From the NCBI GenBank assembly GCA_002633005.1, contig NMRA01000140.1, positions 1 through 64,000 on the forward strand: a DNA stretch of 64,000 nt, given 5' to 3'. Shown piece after piece: positions 46,281 to 59,000 of this stretch (positions are counted from its first letter, which is position 1; the number at the start of each line of letters is the position of its first letter). The DNA is from Phoronis australis (lineage: Eukaryota > Phoronida > Phoronidae). The notes under the pieces were generated by a model. The model did no database searches, had not been told where the DNA came from, and saw nothing but the letters and a program-made list of their open reading frames with translations. Position numbers and translations under genes: made by a program.

Positions 46281-47123
46281 TTGTGCAGTGTCAAGTTTAA
46301 AAACTTCACACTGGACAAGACAACATCACTTGAATGAAATTGCAAACCAAATTTCAAAAACATTGCCCTTGATAGTTAAACGCGAGATGTGCCATAACCA
46401 AAGACTGTGTGCCCATGGTGAGCGCTTTTTCGGAAAATCAAAAAAATGCAGAAATTTTTGTTACAGAATACGAATCCCCCATACGGACCTGAAAAGGTAG
46501 GCTAACCAGCGCAGCCAGAAATTGAGAAATGGTATTTATGAAAACGAGAAAATATTCACTGTAAAACAATACAGAATTGTGCTGCCCAGCGCACCATCGT
46601 TCATTCTTACTTTTCTTTTTAGACATAGTAGTTGATGGACAAATTATTCCGAGTCCCGCGTAGGCTCTGTTGCTCTGCCTTTGGGAAAAGATTAGGTAAT
46701 TGTATTTTCCACAGGATGGCATTGCTCCTTCGGCGAATCGCAAATAATTTACAACACCTCATTCACTATGTTGCTAGGTTGCGATACGCAGTCAAAACCT
46801 CGGAAGCCACTTGTTGCTGCAGCTGCGACACTGATTGACATTAAAAATGATATTTCGAAAGCTTATGTCATAAATTGTCATAATGCTGAGTTATCTTATT
46901 AGCAAGTCTGCCCTTTGGTTTAGCCAGACATTTGCAAAACTATGAAATAACACTCTGTACACCTATTATTAGATTTTCTGAAAGCATAAAGATTGTAGAA
47001 TTTAATTCGACATTACATGAAAGTGTCTTGTCATTGGTTAGGTCAAGTCAGTGACAGTGTGCTTTTATAAAAAGAAAAGGTACGTTCATGAGAAAACAGC
47101 GACAGCAAAAAAATAAGAACAAC

Positions 47124-47281
47124 CAGGGGCGGATCCAGAATTTTGAGTTAAGGGGGGGCCAGGGCAGAGTATTAGCCAGGGTTGTGCCCGTCATACATTT
47201 GCACCCCCGTACTGCTAGATGGAATGTGGGAGAATTTTAGGGGGGGGAGGGCGAGGGGGCAATGCCTTAAATCCGTCACTG
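47124..47281 (+). mobile_element. 158-bp hAT-like MITE
   Basis: Starts CAGGGGCGGATCCAG and ends ATCCGTCACTG, matching imperfect inverted ends of CAGnGnCGGAT type. Contains runs of G. Related to 13684-13961 in opposite orientation. No clear 8-bp duplication at the flanks. Confidence 0.65.
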
Positions 47282-47329
47282 TCATGTATTATGAGTGGAA
47301 ACGTAAATTGTTAACTATTTGGTACTGAG

Positions 47330-49145
47330 TTTAGGATTATATATTCAGCCACGTATAAAAGTCGTGCAACAAACATCGCCTATGATTATCCGTTGGATTC
47401 TAGTCTTGCTGGATACCCGCAGATGTCAACTCAAATTCGGCAAGTTGAAGTCAGGCATCTTTGAAGCAAGCTCAGGCCTCCGGCAAGGGTCCCCTCTCAT
47501 CTCTCTCTTTAACGTCTACACGTCAGATCTCATACAAGCAGCAAGTGTAGGTAGAGCTTCACCATACAGCTATGTTGATGACTTGATAGTCGCCAATGAG
47601 GCGAACACTCCAAGACATCTGCCGTTGAGGGCCTGCAAACAGCAAGTGAAGGTGTGGCCGATTGGACCAAAGAAAACAAGATGTCCATCCAACCAGACAA
47701 AGGGGAATGGAAGTTAGCTTCACGAGGTTATTTCAACCCAAACATGTTCACCCTGGGATATGGGAGCCTCGATACCTCAAGTCGCTGAAGTTACCTATCT
47801 AGGAATTAAGATAGATCGAAGAATGACGCTGAACTCCCATGACGAATTTCTAGCTGAGAAAGGTGCCAAGAGCCTGTTACTGTTGAGATATGCAGCAGCC
47901 CAGCAGATCCAACAAAAGAGCCTGGTGCAGCTCATGAATGCAACTGTCGATGCAAGAACTGAGTATGGGCTCCATCTGTGCCTATGTGCCTCCCAACAGT
48001 CAATGACCAAACTATACGTATACAGAGGATTCAAAACCAGGCCATGAGGATAGTAACCAGTGCAGCTAGACCCACTGCGGTAGACAGTCTCCAATACTGG
48101 TTAGGTATCAATAGCATCCGTACTAAGAAGACACTAGCAGCCCAAGCATTTCTAAAGGCAGCTACAACCAACTCTCATCCTCTGTACCTGGACTTGAGAG
48201 AGCATAGTGATGAGCACACTGCACAGAGGCAGAAAACTGTTCAATCACGGGTTATCGAAGCTAGGGAGCTTGTCGAAGAGGTATGTGCAGTGGAGAACAT
48301 CAACAGCGTAAAGTGGTCCAAAGCCACAAACATTGTCATCAACACCATGGAGATTGGAGGCCGTCTTTGGCGGGAAAGGGCTAACTGTATCAACCAAGCA
48401 ACTGCATCGGATGGCTTGAAGAACAATCTCCCACAATCATTGTTGCAACGGACGGCTCACTGAGAGGTGACACTACGGCTCGGGCAGCAGTTGCTTGGAC
48501 TCGCGAGGGTCAACGCCTCTTCGAATGGTCAACAGCACGGGTTGGAAAATCCTCGTCTTTTAGAGCTGAATGTGAAGCATATGAAGACGCCCTAGTCTGG
48601 CTCTCACAGAACACAACACTTGCAGACAGATCATTTCTAGCCTACTTACAGACTCCCTCAGCCTCATTAGCAGGCTATAAACTGGTCATGTGAACGATTC
48701 CTGGATCCCTCTGTTCAGCTCTATTAATGGTCTCTTCACCAGTGTTTATAGGCTATACCAGGACACTGTGGCATCTCATTCAACGTCAAGGCGGATGAGC
48801 TTGCAGGCATCGCAGAACCGATTGCCGACCTGCTCCTCACACCAGCAGATACAATCTCCAGAGTGCGTGAATCGCTTACAAATGCCGAGATTGTACAGCA
48901 GGAGAGATGAGCAACAAAGCGCCTCATAGAGCGAGGATGGCAATACAGAGATGCAGCAAAAACTCGTATCAGGGGAAAAGATCGAAGAGTGTGTAACCAG
49001 CACGAACTTGGTTGCATCTCCAAATTTACATTGCATGCGATACTGGAAGGAGGAGGGCCAGAGACTATCCCGGTGCCTAGCCTCTGATGTCACCACAGAA
49101 ACAGAAACAGACATTGCCTGTAACAATATACGACGACCCGTGCAG
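47330..49145 (+). mobile_element. Decayed RNase H-bearing LINE (I/Jockey-like)
   Basis: Reverse transcriptase motifs SGLRQGSPLISLFNVYTSDL (near 47470) and YVDDLIVA (near 47573), then QPDKGEW, YLGIKIDRRMT, and a long connecting region to about 48430. An RNase H domain follows: VATDGSLRGD (near 48445), AECEAYEDAL (near 48567) and PGHCGISFN...ADELAG (near 48760). Frames change at least near 47630, 47700, 48040, 48430 and 48700, so the element is dead. No endonuclease part; 5'-truncated. Confidence 0.85.
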
Positions 49146-50084
49146 CACTGAAATATGCATCTAGGTTTATATAGACCTATAAGATATACAGCAAAACGTG
49201 AAACGGCAGCCGTTTCTTACTTATTTCATCAGTTCAGTTTTCGGCAAGAGTGCATGCAACGGAACAGCGTGTTCCAACGATCGCGATTTCTTTTCCTCTT
49301 GATTCGAGCCATTCAAGAATAAACGGCTCAGCAGTGCTCATATGACGTAATCTTTGAATTTTATTGCGAAATTTAAATTATGTATTTTTGTGAAAACAAA
49401 TCATAACTGCAATCTATTAGAAGTCAATAAAAGTAGCTAGCCGAAGTCGTTAGCTCCTTGTTTTCGACGGCGCCACCGGTCTTGGCGATAGTGTATGAGT
49501 AAGCCACATAATGTACCGCAATAAGAGAATATTTTCATTGTGAACCAGTGAACCATGAGACTCGAAAAAAACTTAGACACCCAGCTGGCGGTCATCATGA
49601 AATCAGTAAAATCACCCTTTCGTTTTTTTTCTAGAAAAAAACCTTTGTTTGGATTTCTTCCGTAAATCTAACTGTTCTCAGGCACTCTTCGAAACAGTTT
49701 TGCTCTTTTCAAAGTACAAACAGATGATGAAAGACACTTTGTGGATTTTTTAATAGAACTTTTTTGTAGAATTTCAAATTTCCAAAGTGAATCCTAGTGT
49801 AGGGAATTTAGTCAGATAAGAACTTTTTGTTGGAAAACGGATTCTTTCATAGTGGAAACTGGTTGTGAAAAAGTCACCCCTCTGAGCAACATGCGCCGCG
49901 GAATACCTTGTCAGTTTGGAAGTACCCCCCGGGACTCATCATCACAATCGTTCGGTGACTTCCGTCATCTTTCGAGAAAGCCTCGTAGTGGCCGTCCGCC
50001 ATCTTGGATTGGTGTGAAACTCGTAAACTTAATTTTCTGATTATATTTATGTTGAAGGGTTAAGAAACCTCGAAATAATTGAGA
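49146..50084 (+). promoter_or_regulatory. Upstream and probable promoter region of the RSK gene
   Basis: The first kilobase is plain AT-rich DNA. From about 49880 GC and CpG content rises (ATGCGCCGCGG, CCCCCCGGGAC). CCGCCATCTTGG at 49996-50007 matches the YY1 consensus in reverse, and ATTGG (reverse CCAAT) follows at 50008-50012. These lie about 80 bp before the RSK start codon. Promoter role is inferred. Confidence 0.5.
49996..50007 (-). promoter_or_regulatory. YY1-type site upstream of RSK
   Basis: CCGCCATCTTGG, reverse of the YY1 core AAGATGGCGG, directly followed by a reverse CCAAT box. A common arrangement in TATA-less animal promoters. Confidence 0.5.
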
Positions 50085-53000
50085 ATGCCGTTGGCCCAGC
50101 TTGCAGATCCCTGGCAACCAATGGATGTTAGAATGACACAGGTTTGTTTTCCAAATCACGGCTATGTTTACGTCCAAAAGTCACATGTTTTTAAACAGGT
50201 GATTTCCCGGTTGTTGCAATGTCGGTCCTTCCTATCTTTCCGTTATTTTTCAACGATTAGTGAGCTTTATGAACGCTAATAAATCTGGTGATTCAGACAA
50301 CAACAGATACACGCTTGATTAATTGTAAGCAATGAACTGGTTTTTGATAAACTGACCCGACGTGACGGTCAGGAGGTCACTCCCCTGGCTGGCCTGGTGC
50401 AGGGAGTTAGGAGTAGGCTAGCTGGGCAATACATCGCTGGCACCGGCCGTATATAGCGATCCCTTACTTAGAGAACCAGGCAATCATTGAATAATGGGCC
50501 ATTTATTTAGAGGATGAAACTGGTTCTCTAAATCAGGGACCGCATCGCTGTGGCTGGGAGACTGGTAAGCTCCACATAGTCACCTGTCTGTTTCCAATCA
50601 TGTATCTTACTATTCAGATGAAAATGTTGATTGTGAGAGTATTTGTTAAAGCTAATAGCATTTTAAAGACTCCAGCTACTTCCAGAATGAGTCCGTCTGC
50701 CTTTGAGAAGTACGTACAGTAATGTGACTTCGATAATTTAGCTACGGTTCAGCGTAATTTGCAGAAAGTCTTCTGTTGTACAGGATAGATGTATGACACT
50801 GCCTATCAAGCTGTTCAACTGAATTTTTGACCGATAAGTAAAGTGTGCTAAAGGTTATGCATCAGTTACTCAAAGGTAACTGATTGACTAAGTACCATGC
50901 CAAAACTTGCAATATCTCCCTTTCAATTTTTCCCTAAGTGTGAAAGTTGCAGGTCACCTGACCAAAAATGTTATAACCTTGACCATAAGAAGAAGTGGAT
51001 GTCGGCGGATATTTTTGACAAGTTAATTTCAGTGGAAATTGGATTGAATTTAACGTAATTACAAGAATAAAGGAGCAAAGAACATTGAAAAGGACAAAGT
51101 TTATTGACAGATAAGTCTGTAGCTGGGCTGACTGGTTTTCAGTGTATTTTCAATCAACAGATTTCGCCAACGCCTTGCGACAACTATTGGTTTTGGCAAG
51201 TTATTCATGAGGACCATCAGGGGGCAGCGTTTGTAGTCCATCTTGGCTTGACTTTTGCTTAGGTCATTGATTAAGTTCAACTACAGTTCAGGGAGGCATA
51301 GCTAGAACTAGAAGTCTCATACTTTTACAACACTCTTCGCAGTTATGAGGAACAGGAGTGTCACGACTGGCCGGGGTCCTACTTCTTCAGGTCTGACTGT
51401 GTATCCCTGGTGGCTAGGAATGACACTAGCTGGATCTACGGTATTCTCCAGTCTTGTGAGGTCGTGTGGATGCGCGCACCCAGCCTTTAATATGGGGGGC
51501 TCGAATCTCTGATAAAGTGGACCTTCTGCTAACAAAAAATGCGAGAGGGCTAAAAAAAGGGTACCACCATCAGGTCTGTGAACTGTGCGTCTGCACCTTT
51601 ATAGTGGACTTTTGTCTCGTTTTCTCGGACTTTTGTTTCTCTGAGGCAGACCTTTTTACCCAGTTTGCCAAATGGGGGGCTTGAATGAGACCCCGAGCCC
51701 CCTTGGGTGTGCGCATGGTGTGTAATACCATCTGGTTGTGGGTTGGAGTGTATGTGGTCGTCAGTGAACAAGAATCTACCTATTCAGTGCTGGATCTGAA
51801 CACAGGTCTCAGGTGTGTGAGTCTTACGACTAGTCGGCCACAAAGAGCGATAGGGCGGTGCCAGATTACGCAGCAAAAAAATTCTGCAACATCCTCAAGT
51901 AGCCATTTTTATTTCTTATGTTATTTGTTGATGCCTTGCTTTTTTCATGTTTTTCTCGCCTTCGTTAACTGTATTAAACCTGTCAGTGCCTGCAGAGTTT
52001 TACTGTTGTGCTGTGAGCTGCCATTTCGACGTCAAAAAGTGATACATTATAGAAGTATTCATGGATGTGATATTTTCCAATGTGAATTCCATCTGATCCT
52101 GTTGCCCACTGGCGAGCTGCTCTGAGAGGCCCTTTGTCGCCCAGGAAGTGTCGTACTTTCACAACACAGCGGAGCCTAATTTCGAAAACTAGTTTTCGTT
52201 TAATCGTCTTTTCATTCAGTGTTATCCTGTGGCTCAAAGTGCGTGGACGATAATTTTGTGAACAAGTTTCACCTACTGAATGATGCTAGTCTATTAAAAT
52301 CATTTTTTACCTGCTTCTCAAAATCTTTGGCAGTTGACCTAAACGCCCGTGCTTTAAAACAATGCTATTATGTAATTCAACAGCTAAACCTCATTAACCT
52401 ATCACTTCATTGACAGCTATTTGGTTTTGAAGAGCTTGTAAACAGTAGAGTATTTTTTCAAAACGCAATAATTTGCTGTGTCTTGTTTTTTACATGATGT
52501 TTTTTGGCAAAAATTGTTAGTCTACTAAATTTGACCAAATATTATGATGCGTTGTCTTATTTTTATTATTTAATTTTGAGCTCCAGTTTCCTTGTTCCTC
52601 TTTTACGAAAAAGAAGTTTCTCTTGTCTTACATTGGTGAAATTTTATGTTGAATAAATTTGTTGGGCTTGTTACCTTTTTCAACATTGAATTCCAAACTT
52701 TGGAAAATCTTGGTGACCATTGCTCTTCAAGCTTGAATAAAATTGCTGATAATTCGTGCTGTCTTTGGCAAATTCTCTCACCAAGCAAAATCGTTTTCTC
52801 AACAACGGGTAATATAAGTAAACTTGCATGACCTGTTCCCATGTGGCAGTGTAGCTCGTGTATTGCTGTCAAATGTGTTAAAATTATGTGTGCCACGTAA
52901 GCCACCTTGCTGGCAATGTTATATGAAATTATTGCAGAACCTTGAATAAGGTATTCAGTTGTAGGCAGGTATTCAGTTGTAGGCCCCAAGGGATTTGGTG

Positions 53001-56000
53001 TGAAAGCTTGGACTCAGCATCTCACAATTTAGCGTGACTAATCTTGCCAGCTTGGATGACTTTAGTACTAATTATCAGTCCCAAATACTCTTAAGTTGTT
53101 ATTTAGAGTGAGAATCAATGGATAATTCTGACATGTCAATCAAGCCATTAATTCCAGGGTGCCAACGTTTTTTTGCGAACGAATAAACAGAAAGATCGTT
53201 TTTCAATGAGCTTGGGACATTTACAGTGGAGATCAATGGTTTACGTAGAACAAACAAGGAAAAGTGCTTTTGTGATATAAAAACACATGGTAGACATGGC
53301 GATCAGCGCAATATACGTCCGGGAGTATACGCTAGAATAAATGAGCTCAAAGTGAATCACCGTACGTGACTCTGTTCAGTTAATTGCGAATAACAAATCC
53401 GAAGGGAAAAGTCGTGTGTCGGTTTACTTATCAACAGTAAGGTTTTCCCGTTTCAGTCTAGATCTGCCTGTCAGTATGATTGGTTGTCGGAAGACTGGTT
53501 ATTACTCTAGTGAATACGCTGCTTCTATACAATAGCCATGCCCTCAATGTCCTTACGTCCTTATCTACAGGGTGTGCAGAGTGTCCAAATAGAGTTCTTA
53601 CATGCCTGACCACTGGTCAGTCCTCATACCTAAGGCTCGCGCTAATCGTTCACCTGGTCGGCAGTTAGCAAAGCCAANTAGAATCAACCCGACACTTGTG
53701 AAAAGGTGCCACACATGTTATCCTATCTCCAAGATAAAAAATTCCGTCTGATCCTGTTGCCCACTGGCGAGCTGCTCTGAGAGGCCCTTTGTCACCCAGG
53801 AAGTGTCGTACTTTCACAACACAGCGGAGCCTAATTTCGAAAACTAATTTTCGTTTAATCGTCTTTTCATTCAGTGTTATCCTGGGGCTCAAAGTGCGTG
53901 GATGATAATTTTGAGAACAAGTTTCACCTACTGAATGATGCTAGTCTATTAAATTGATTTTTTACCTGCTTCTAAAAATCTTTGGCAGTTGACCTAAACG
54001 TCCGTGCTTTAAAACAATGCTATTATGTAATTCAACAGCAAAACCTCATTAACCTATCACTTCGTTGACAGCTATTTCGTTTTGAAGAGCTTGTAAACAG
54101 TAGAGTATTTTTTCAAAACGCAGTAATTTGCTGTGTTTTGTTTTTTACATGATGTTTTTTGGCAAAAATTGTTATTCTACTAAATTTGACCAAATATTAT
54201 GATGCGTTGTCTTATTTTTATTATTTAATTCTGAGCTCCAGTTTCCTTGTTCCTCTTTTACAAAAAAGAAGTTTCTCTTGTCTTACATTGGTGAAATTTT
54301 ATGTTGAATAAATTTGTTGGGCTCGTTACCTTTTTCAACATTGAATTCCAAACTTTGGAAAATCTTGGTGACCATTGCTCTTCAAGCTTGAATAAGATTG
54401 CTGATAATTCGTGCTGTCTTTGGCAAATTCTCTCACCAAGCAAAATCGTTTTCTCAACAAAGGTTAATGTAAGTAAACTTGCATGACCTGTTCTCATGTG
54501 GCAGCGTAGCTCGTGTATTGCTGTCAAATGTGGTAAAAACCTTGCTAGCAATGTTATTTGAAATTATTGCAGAACCTTGAATAAGGTATTCAGTTGTAGG
54601 CCCCAAGGGATTTGGTGTGAAAGCTTGGACTCAGCATCTCACAATTTAGCGTGACTAATCTTGCCAGCTTGGATGACTTTAGTACTAATTATCAGTCCCA
54701 AATACTCTTAAGTTGTTATTTAGAGTGAGAATCAATGGATAATTCTGACATGTCAATCAAGCCATTAATTCCAGGGTGCCAACGTTTTTTTGCGAACGAA
54801 TAAACAGAAAGATCGTTTTTCAATGAGCTTGGGACATTTACAGTGGAGATCAATGGTTTACGTAGAACAAACAAGGAAAAGTGCTTTTGTGATATAAAAA
54901 CACATGGTAGACATGGCGATCAGCGCAATATACGTCCGGGAGTATACGCTAGAATAAATGAGCTCAAAGTGAATCACCGTACGTGACTCTGTTCAGTTAA
55001 TTGCGAATAACAAATCCGAAGGGAAAAGTCGTGTGTCGGTTTACTTATCAACAGTAAGGTTTTCCCGTTTCAGTCTAGATCTGCCTGTCAGTATGATTGG
55101 TTGTCGGAAGACTGGTTATTACTCTAGTGAATACGCTGCTTCTATACAATAGCCATGCCCTCAATGTCCTTACGTCCTTATCTACAGGGTGTGCAGAGTG
55201 TCCAAATAGAGTTCTTACATGCCTGACCACTGGTCAGTCCTCATACCTAAGGCTCGCGCTAATCGTTCACCTGGTCGGCAGTTAGCAAAGCCAATTTCGC
55301 AAATACCGCGTAACTAATTGATAAAACTTTTGTGTTCACTCTCAGTTGGCGTGGATCAAGTCCGAGCAGCTTCCACCTATTTTTGTTTTGTTTTCAATAC
55401 CTGAAAGTAGTAACTAGTCAGCGTGCAAAGGTGCAATTTTATTAACCGTACTCCCCGGAAAGTGCGATTTCGTAGCTGGATTGGAGTTCTGTATAGAGCT
55501 ACAGTAAATTTTGATATGGGAGATGAAGAAATTCCACACATTTTTCTTTTGGTTATTGGTTATTATTGGAGTCAAATATAGATATGCAATTTTATTAACT
55601 TTTTTGGTCACATTATGTGTACCTGTTGTGATTCGAATGGCCTCTACCAGTTGAAAAGACTTACTTTTAAAGCACCTGTGTACCATTCAGAGATTTTTGA
55701 TATCGGATTCTAACTTATGAATTGGACCACTTGCAATACTGTTATGAACTTAGCTGCAACTTGGTTTTTACATATATCGAATTGAAAATCGGTGGGCCTC
55801 CTGGATAAGAACAGACAAATCATTGTATTGACAACTCGGCAAAAGTCACGGCATTTTGAGAACCAGTGTGACGCTCGTTCTTCAATGTAGAAAACTGGTT
55901 CTCAAAATGCGGGACGCTTGTTATTGACAATTACCGGCAATTTAATAATCTGGTTTTTCGTGACGTAACCCGCCTGCCTGAAATCACAGCTGCCATGCGA

Positions 56001-59000
56001 TTTTTAAGGCCTAACGTGAACACATTTCCTTAAAGGATTGTAATTGAGTTATCCGAGATCTCCTGATAGTGGATTCAAGAAGATTTTGTTATGTTTGCTT
56101 GATGGAGACTAGTTTAGCTCTTGTATCCTCATGCTAGATGGAGTATCAGCATGTGACCAAAAATAAAAGGTGTAGTCACTACAACAATGCATTTCATCAA
56201 AAATGGGGTGTTGAGGAATGGGCTGACTAAGTCTTTGGCTAACAACTTTTCAAAATGGCTTAAAGATTTCTGAAGTTTTAGATGGTTTTGGGTCTAATTC
56301 TTTTTTAAAGTCTAGGTCGACCCCAGACACATTACAGTTGATGATCGTGCTATGGAAATTTCTTGGAAGTATGATTCACAGCGTTCATGAAAATTTACAA
56401 ACTAACTAATGTTATGTCCATGCCAGGAAAACCCCTTTACAATAACATGACGTCAATAAATATCCCTCATGTTGTAGGTTACAGCAAGAGTTCACTCATT
56501 AAATTAAATGCTTGGCATCTATCTGATCATCAGCAAGAGTTCTTTGAATGTCCAGTATTTTTGCAAGAAAAATAACGGAACGTCATATGGGAAGAGTCAT
56601 GAAAAATGAAAACACATCCTGGATGTCATGTGATTAATATTAGAAACATGGGGAAGTTTTAGAGTTATGGGTTTTTAGTCATAGGTCAAACAAAGATTTT
56701 TCTTGGAGGTATGTCTGATGTTTTAGTCAATTGTACACTGCTTTTGAATGTATTAACACGATGGGAATATGACGTTCTATGGATGTATCATTTTAGTAAG
56801 GGACCATGGGTGTTATGCAGCCGGGGGAGTTGCAGACAGTAGATCGACTTGCTCCAGCCAGTGTGGTGCATAATTGTAGATGAATGTTACCTTTTTGAAG
56901 GCGCTTTTGGTCAATTTGACATATTTTACTCCTTGTGAAAGGTATTTTGAACCTTTGTATTAGATTGTTATAAAGACGGAATTATCTCTTCACGGCAAAA
57001 GTGTGCCGAACAGTGCAAACACTGGGTGTCTGATTGTTTGAAGTACTATTGTATTAGTTTCATTACTGTATTGGCATCACTTGTCTAGTCAAATGGCAAA
57101 ATTGTTATGTGCTGGGGTTAGGATTGAAAATAAGCTAATATCTGGGGTATTGTGCATAGTTATTAGAATGGAAAAGTGAGACAACAAGGTTTGTTGGACA
57201 GGTTGACATTTTCACAACATGATAATGCATCACACTTTTGGTTTAGGAACGGACATTTTATTGATTTCATTTTCATGGAAATTGGCTATTAAAAGGTTCA
57301 AAGTACCTTTTATAACAAGTAAAATGTGCCAAATTGACTAGAAATACCTTCCTTTAAAAAGGCAATCTTCCCTTTTGTTTCACATTTGTTGTAAAAATAC
57401 CAGTTTGTTCAATGGTACATTCAATACCGGGTGGTAAGAGACATCATATTGTGAGTTATCACACAATTTCTGATGTGTAGGAAGGATGTGAAGTCTGTTC
57501 TTCAATATTCCTGGCGACGACGCTGTTCGTGAATTTGATCTTTTCACTTTCAGCGCTTGTGGCCAGTACATGATCTCTTTCCATAACAGCTGACATGCTT
57601 TCAGTGATATTTAGTTTATTATGTCACCATGATGAGCTAAGTCAACCTTAGAATGAGGTATGTTGAGCAAGCCTGAAACATCTAAACAAATGTTGCCTAG
57701 TAATTCTCTTTGTCTATTTTCAGACTCCCAGCACAGATGATATGCTTGTAGATGACGATCAAACGGTGAGGCAATTATCTTTGTAACGTGTAATTGGTTG
57801 AATTCTGGTGATCAGTTAAAGCCAAGCGTGGACCATGGCATTGTTGTATGAGACAAATGTCCATTGTGGTCCTACAAGATTATAAAATTTCATATAAAAG
57901 TTGACACTTATGGGAGAGTATCATGGTGGAGAGCTCACCTCTGTGCAGGGTGTTGTTGAAAAGTCAAATGAGCCATTCACACATTTCCACATGATCACTT
58001 GTCAAAGATAATATATACTGTGACTGGCTAACAGCTGAGGTCGTACAATTTTTCCAAGCAAAACTGGATGCCTTTTGTCTCAAATAACAAATTATATCCC
58101 AATTTTTGACAATCACATTGTGAACCTGGGAGAGTGCGTTGATGACTTCTGTTGCTGAAATCCTTGCAGAAAATCAGATTTTGTTTTCAGTTAATGATTT
58201 CAGCATTTTTGTTTAGTTTGTTCCCGCACCACCAGAATCATTTGCAAGTGAAAATTGATGTCATAAAAGCATGTTCACTCTCAGCAGTATGAAGCGATAA
58301 AGAATCATATCCCGTGGGCATGTGTGTCCATTGAAGTAAGGGTCTGGTTGCTACACAAGTGCTAGGGAAATTGTCAGTAGTTTTAGGTTAACTGGAACTG
58401 CCAACTAAGGGCAAGCTAAGTGTCCGTTGCGACCATTTACATTTCTGGCATTTTCGCTGTGAGTGAAAATGCTAGGAGAACATTAGCGCTTTAGCCTGTT
58501 TGTGAACAGCGTGTGCTTGGAACGTAGGACAGTTTTTGATGGAAGTTCCTGAAATTCAAACACAAATAATTGTCAAAATTGTCGTTTTCCCATTTTCAAA
58601 AGCTCACCTTATTTTTAAAACGCTCAAAATTTCATCTTGTGTTTGTTGGTGACAGCTGCACAATATAAAATGAAAATAATGGCGTTAAGTTACATTCATT
58701 TTAACTTTTGTTGAAATTGATGACAATATGAAATCTCACTGCCATCTTGTGCTCTAAATTGAAAAGAAAAATACCTTACTTGAAATGGTAAGTGAAAAAC
58801 CATTGATATATAAACTGTATCAATTTACAAAAAGTCTTTTGCATGTCACTTATTGCACAAAATTTGTATTCCCTTGACAAACGTGTTTAATGACCTGTTT
58901 TTGTGTGTAGTATCTTTTCGATACGTCTCACAGAAACTCAACAAGTCTTCTTCCCATGAAATTACCTTCATGTCATGCAAAATATAATTTACAAAATCCT

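Noticed and set aside
51470-51700. GGGGGCTCGAATC-like stretches suggesting a tRNA
   Set aside because: No acceptor, D-arm or anticodon arm could be built around them. I found no tRNA or rRNA gene in the window.
51983-52237. Minus-strand frame with LRCVVKVRHFLGDKG, also present at 53665
   Set aside because: Repeated only because it lies in the 1.6 kb duplication; no homologue recognised and no gene structure.
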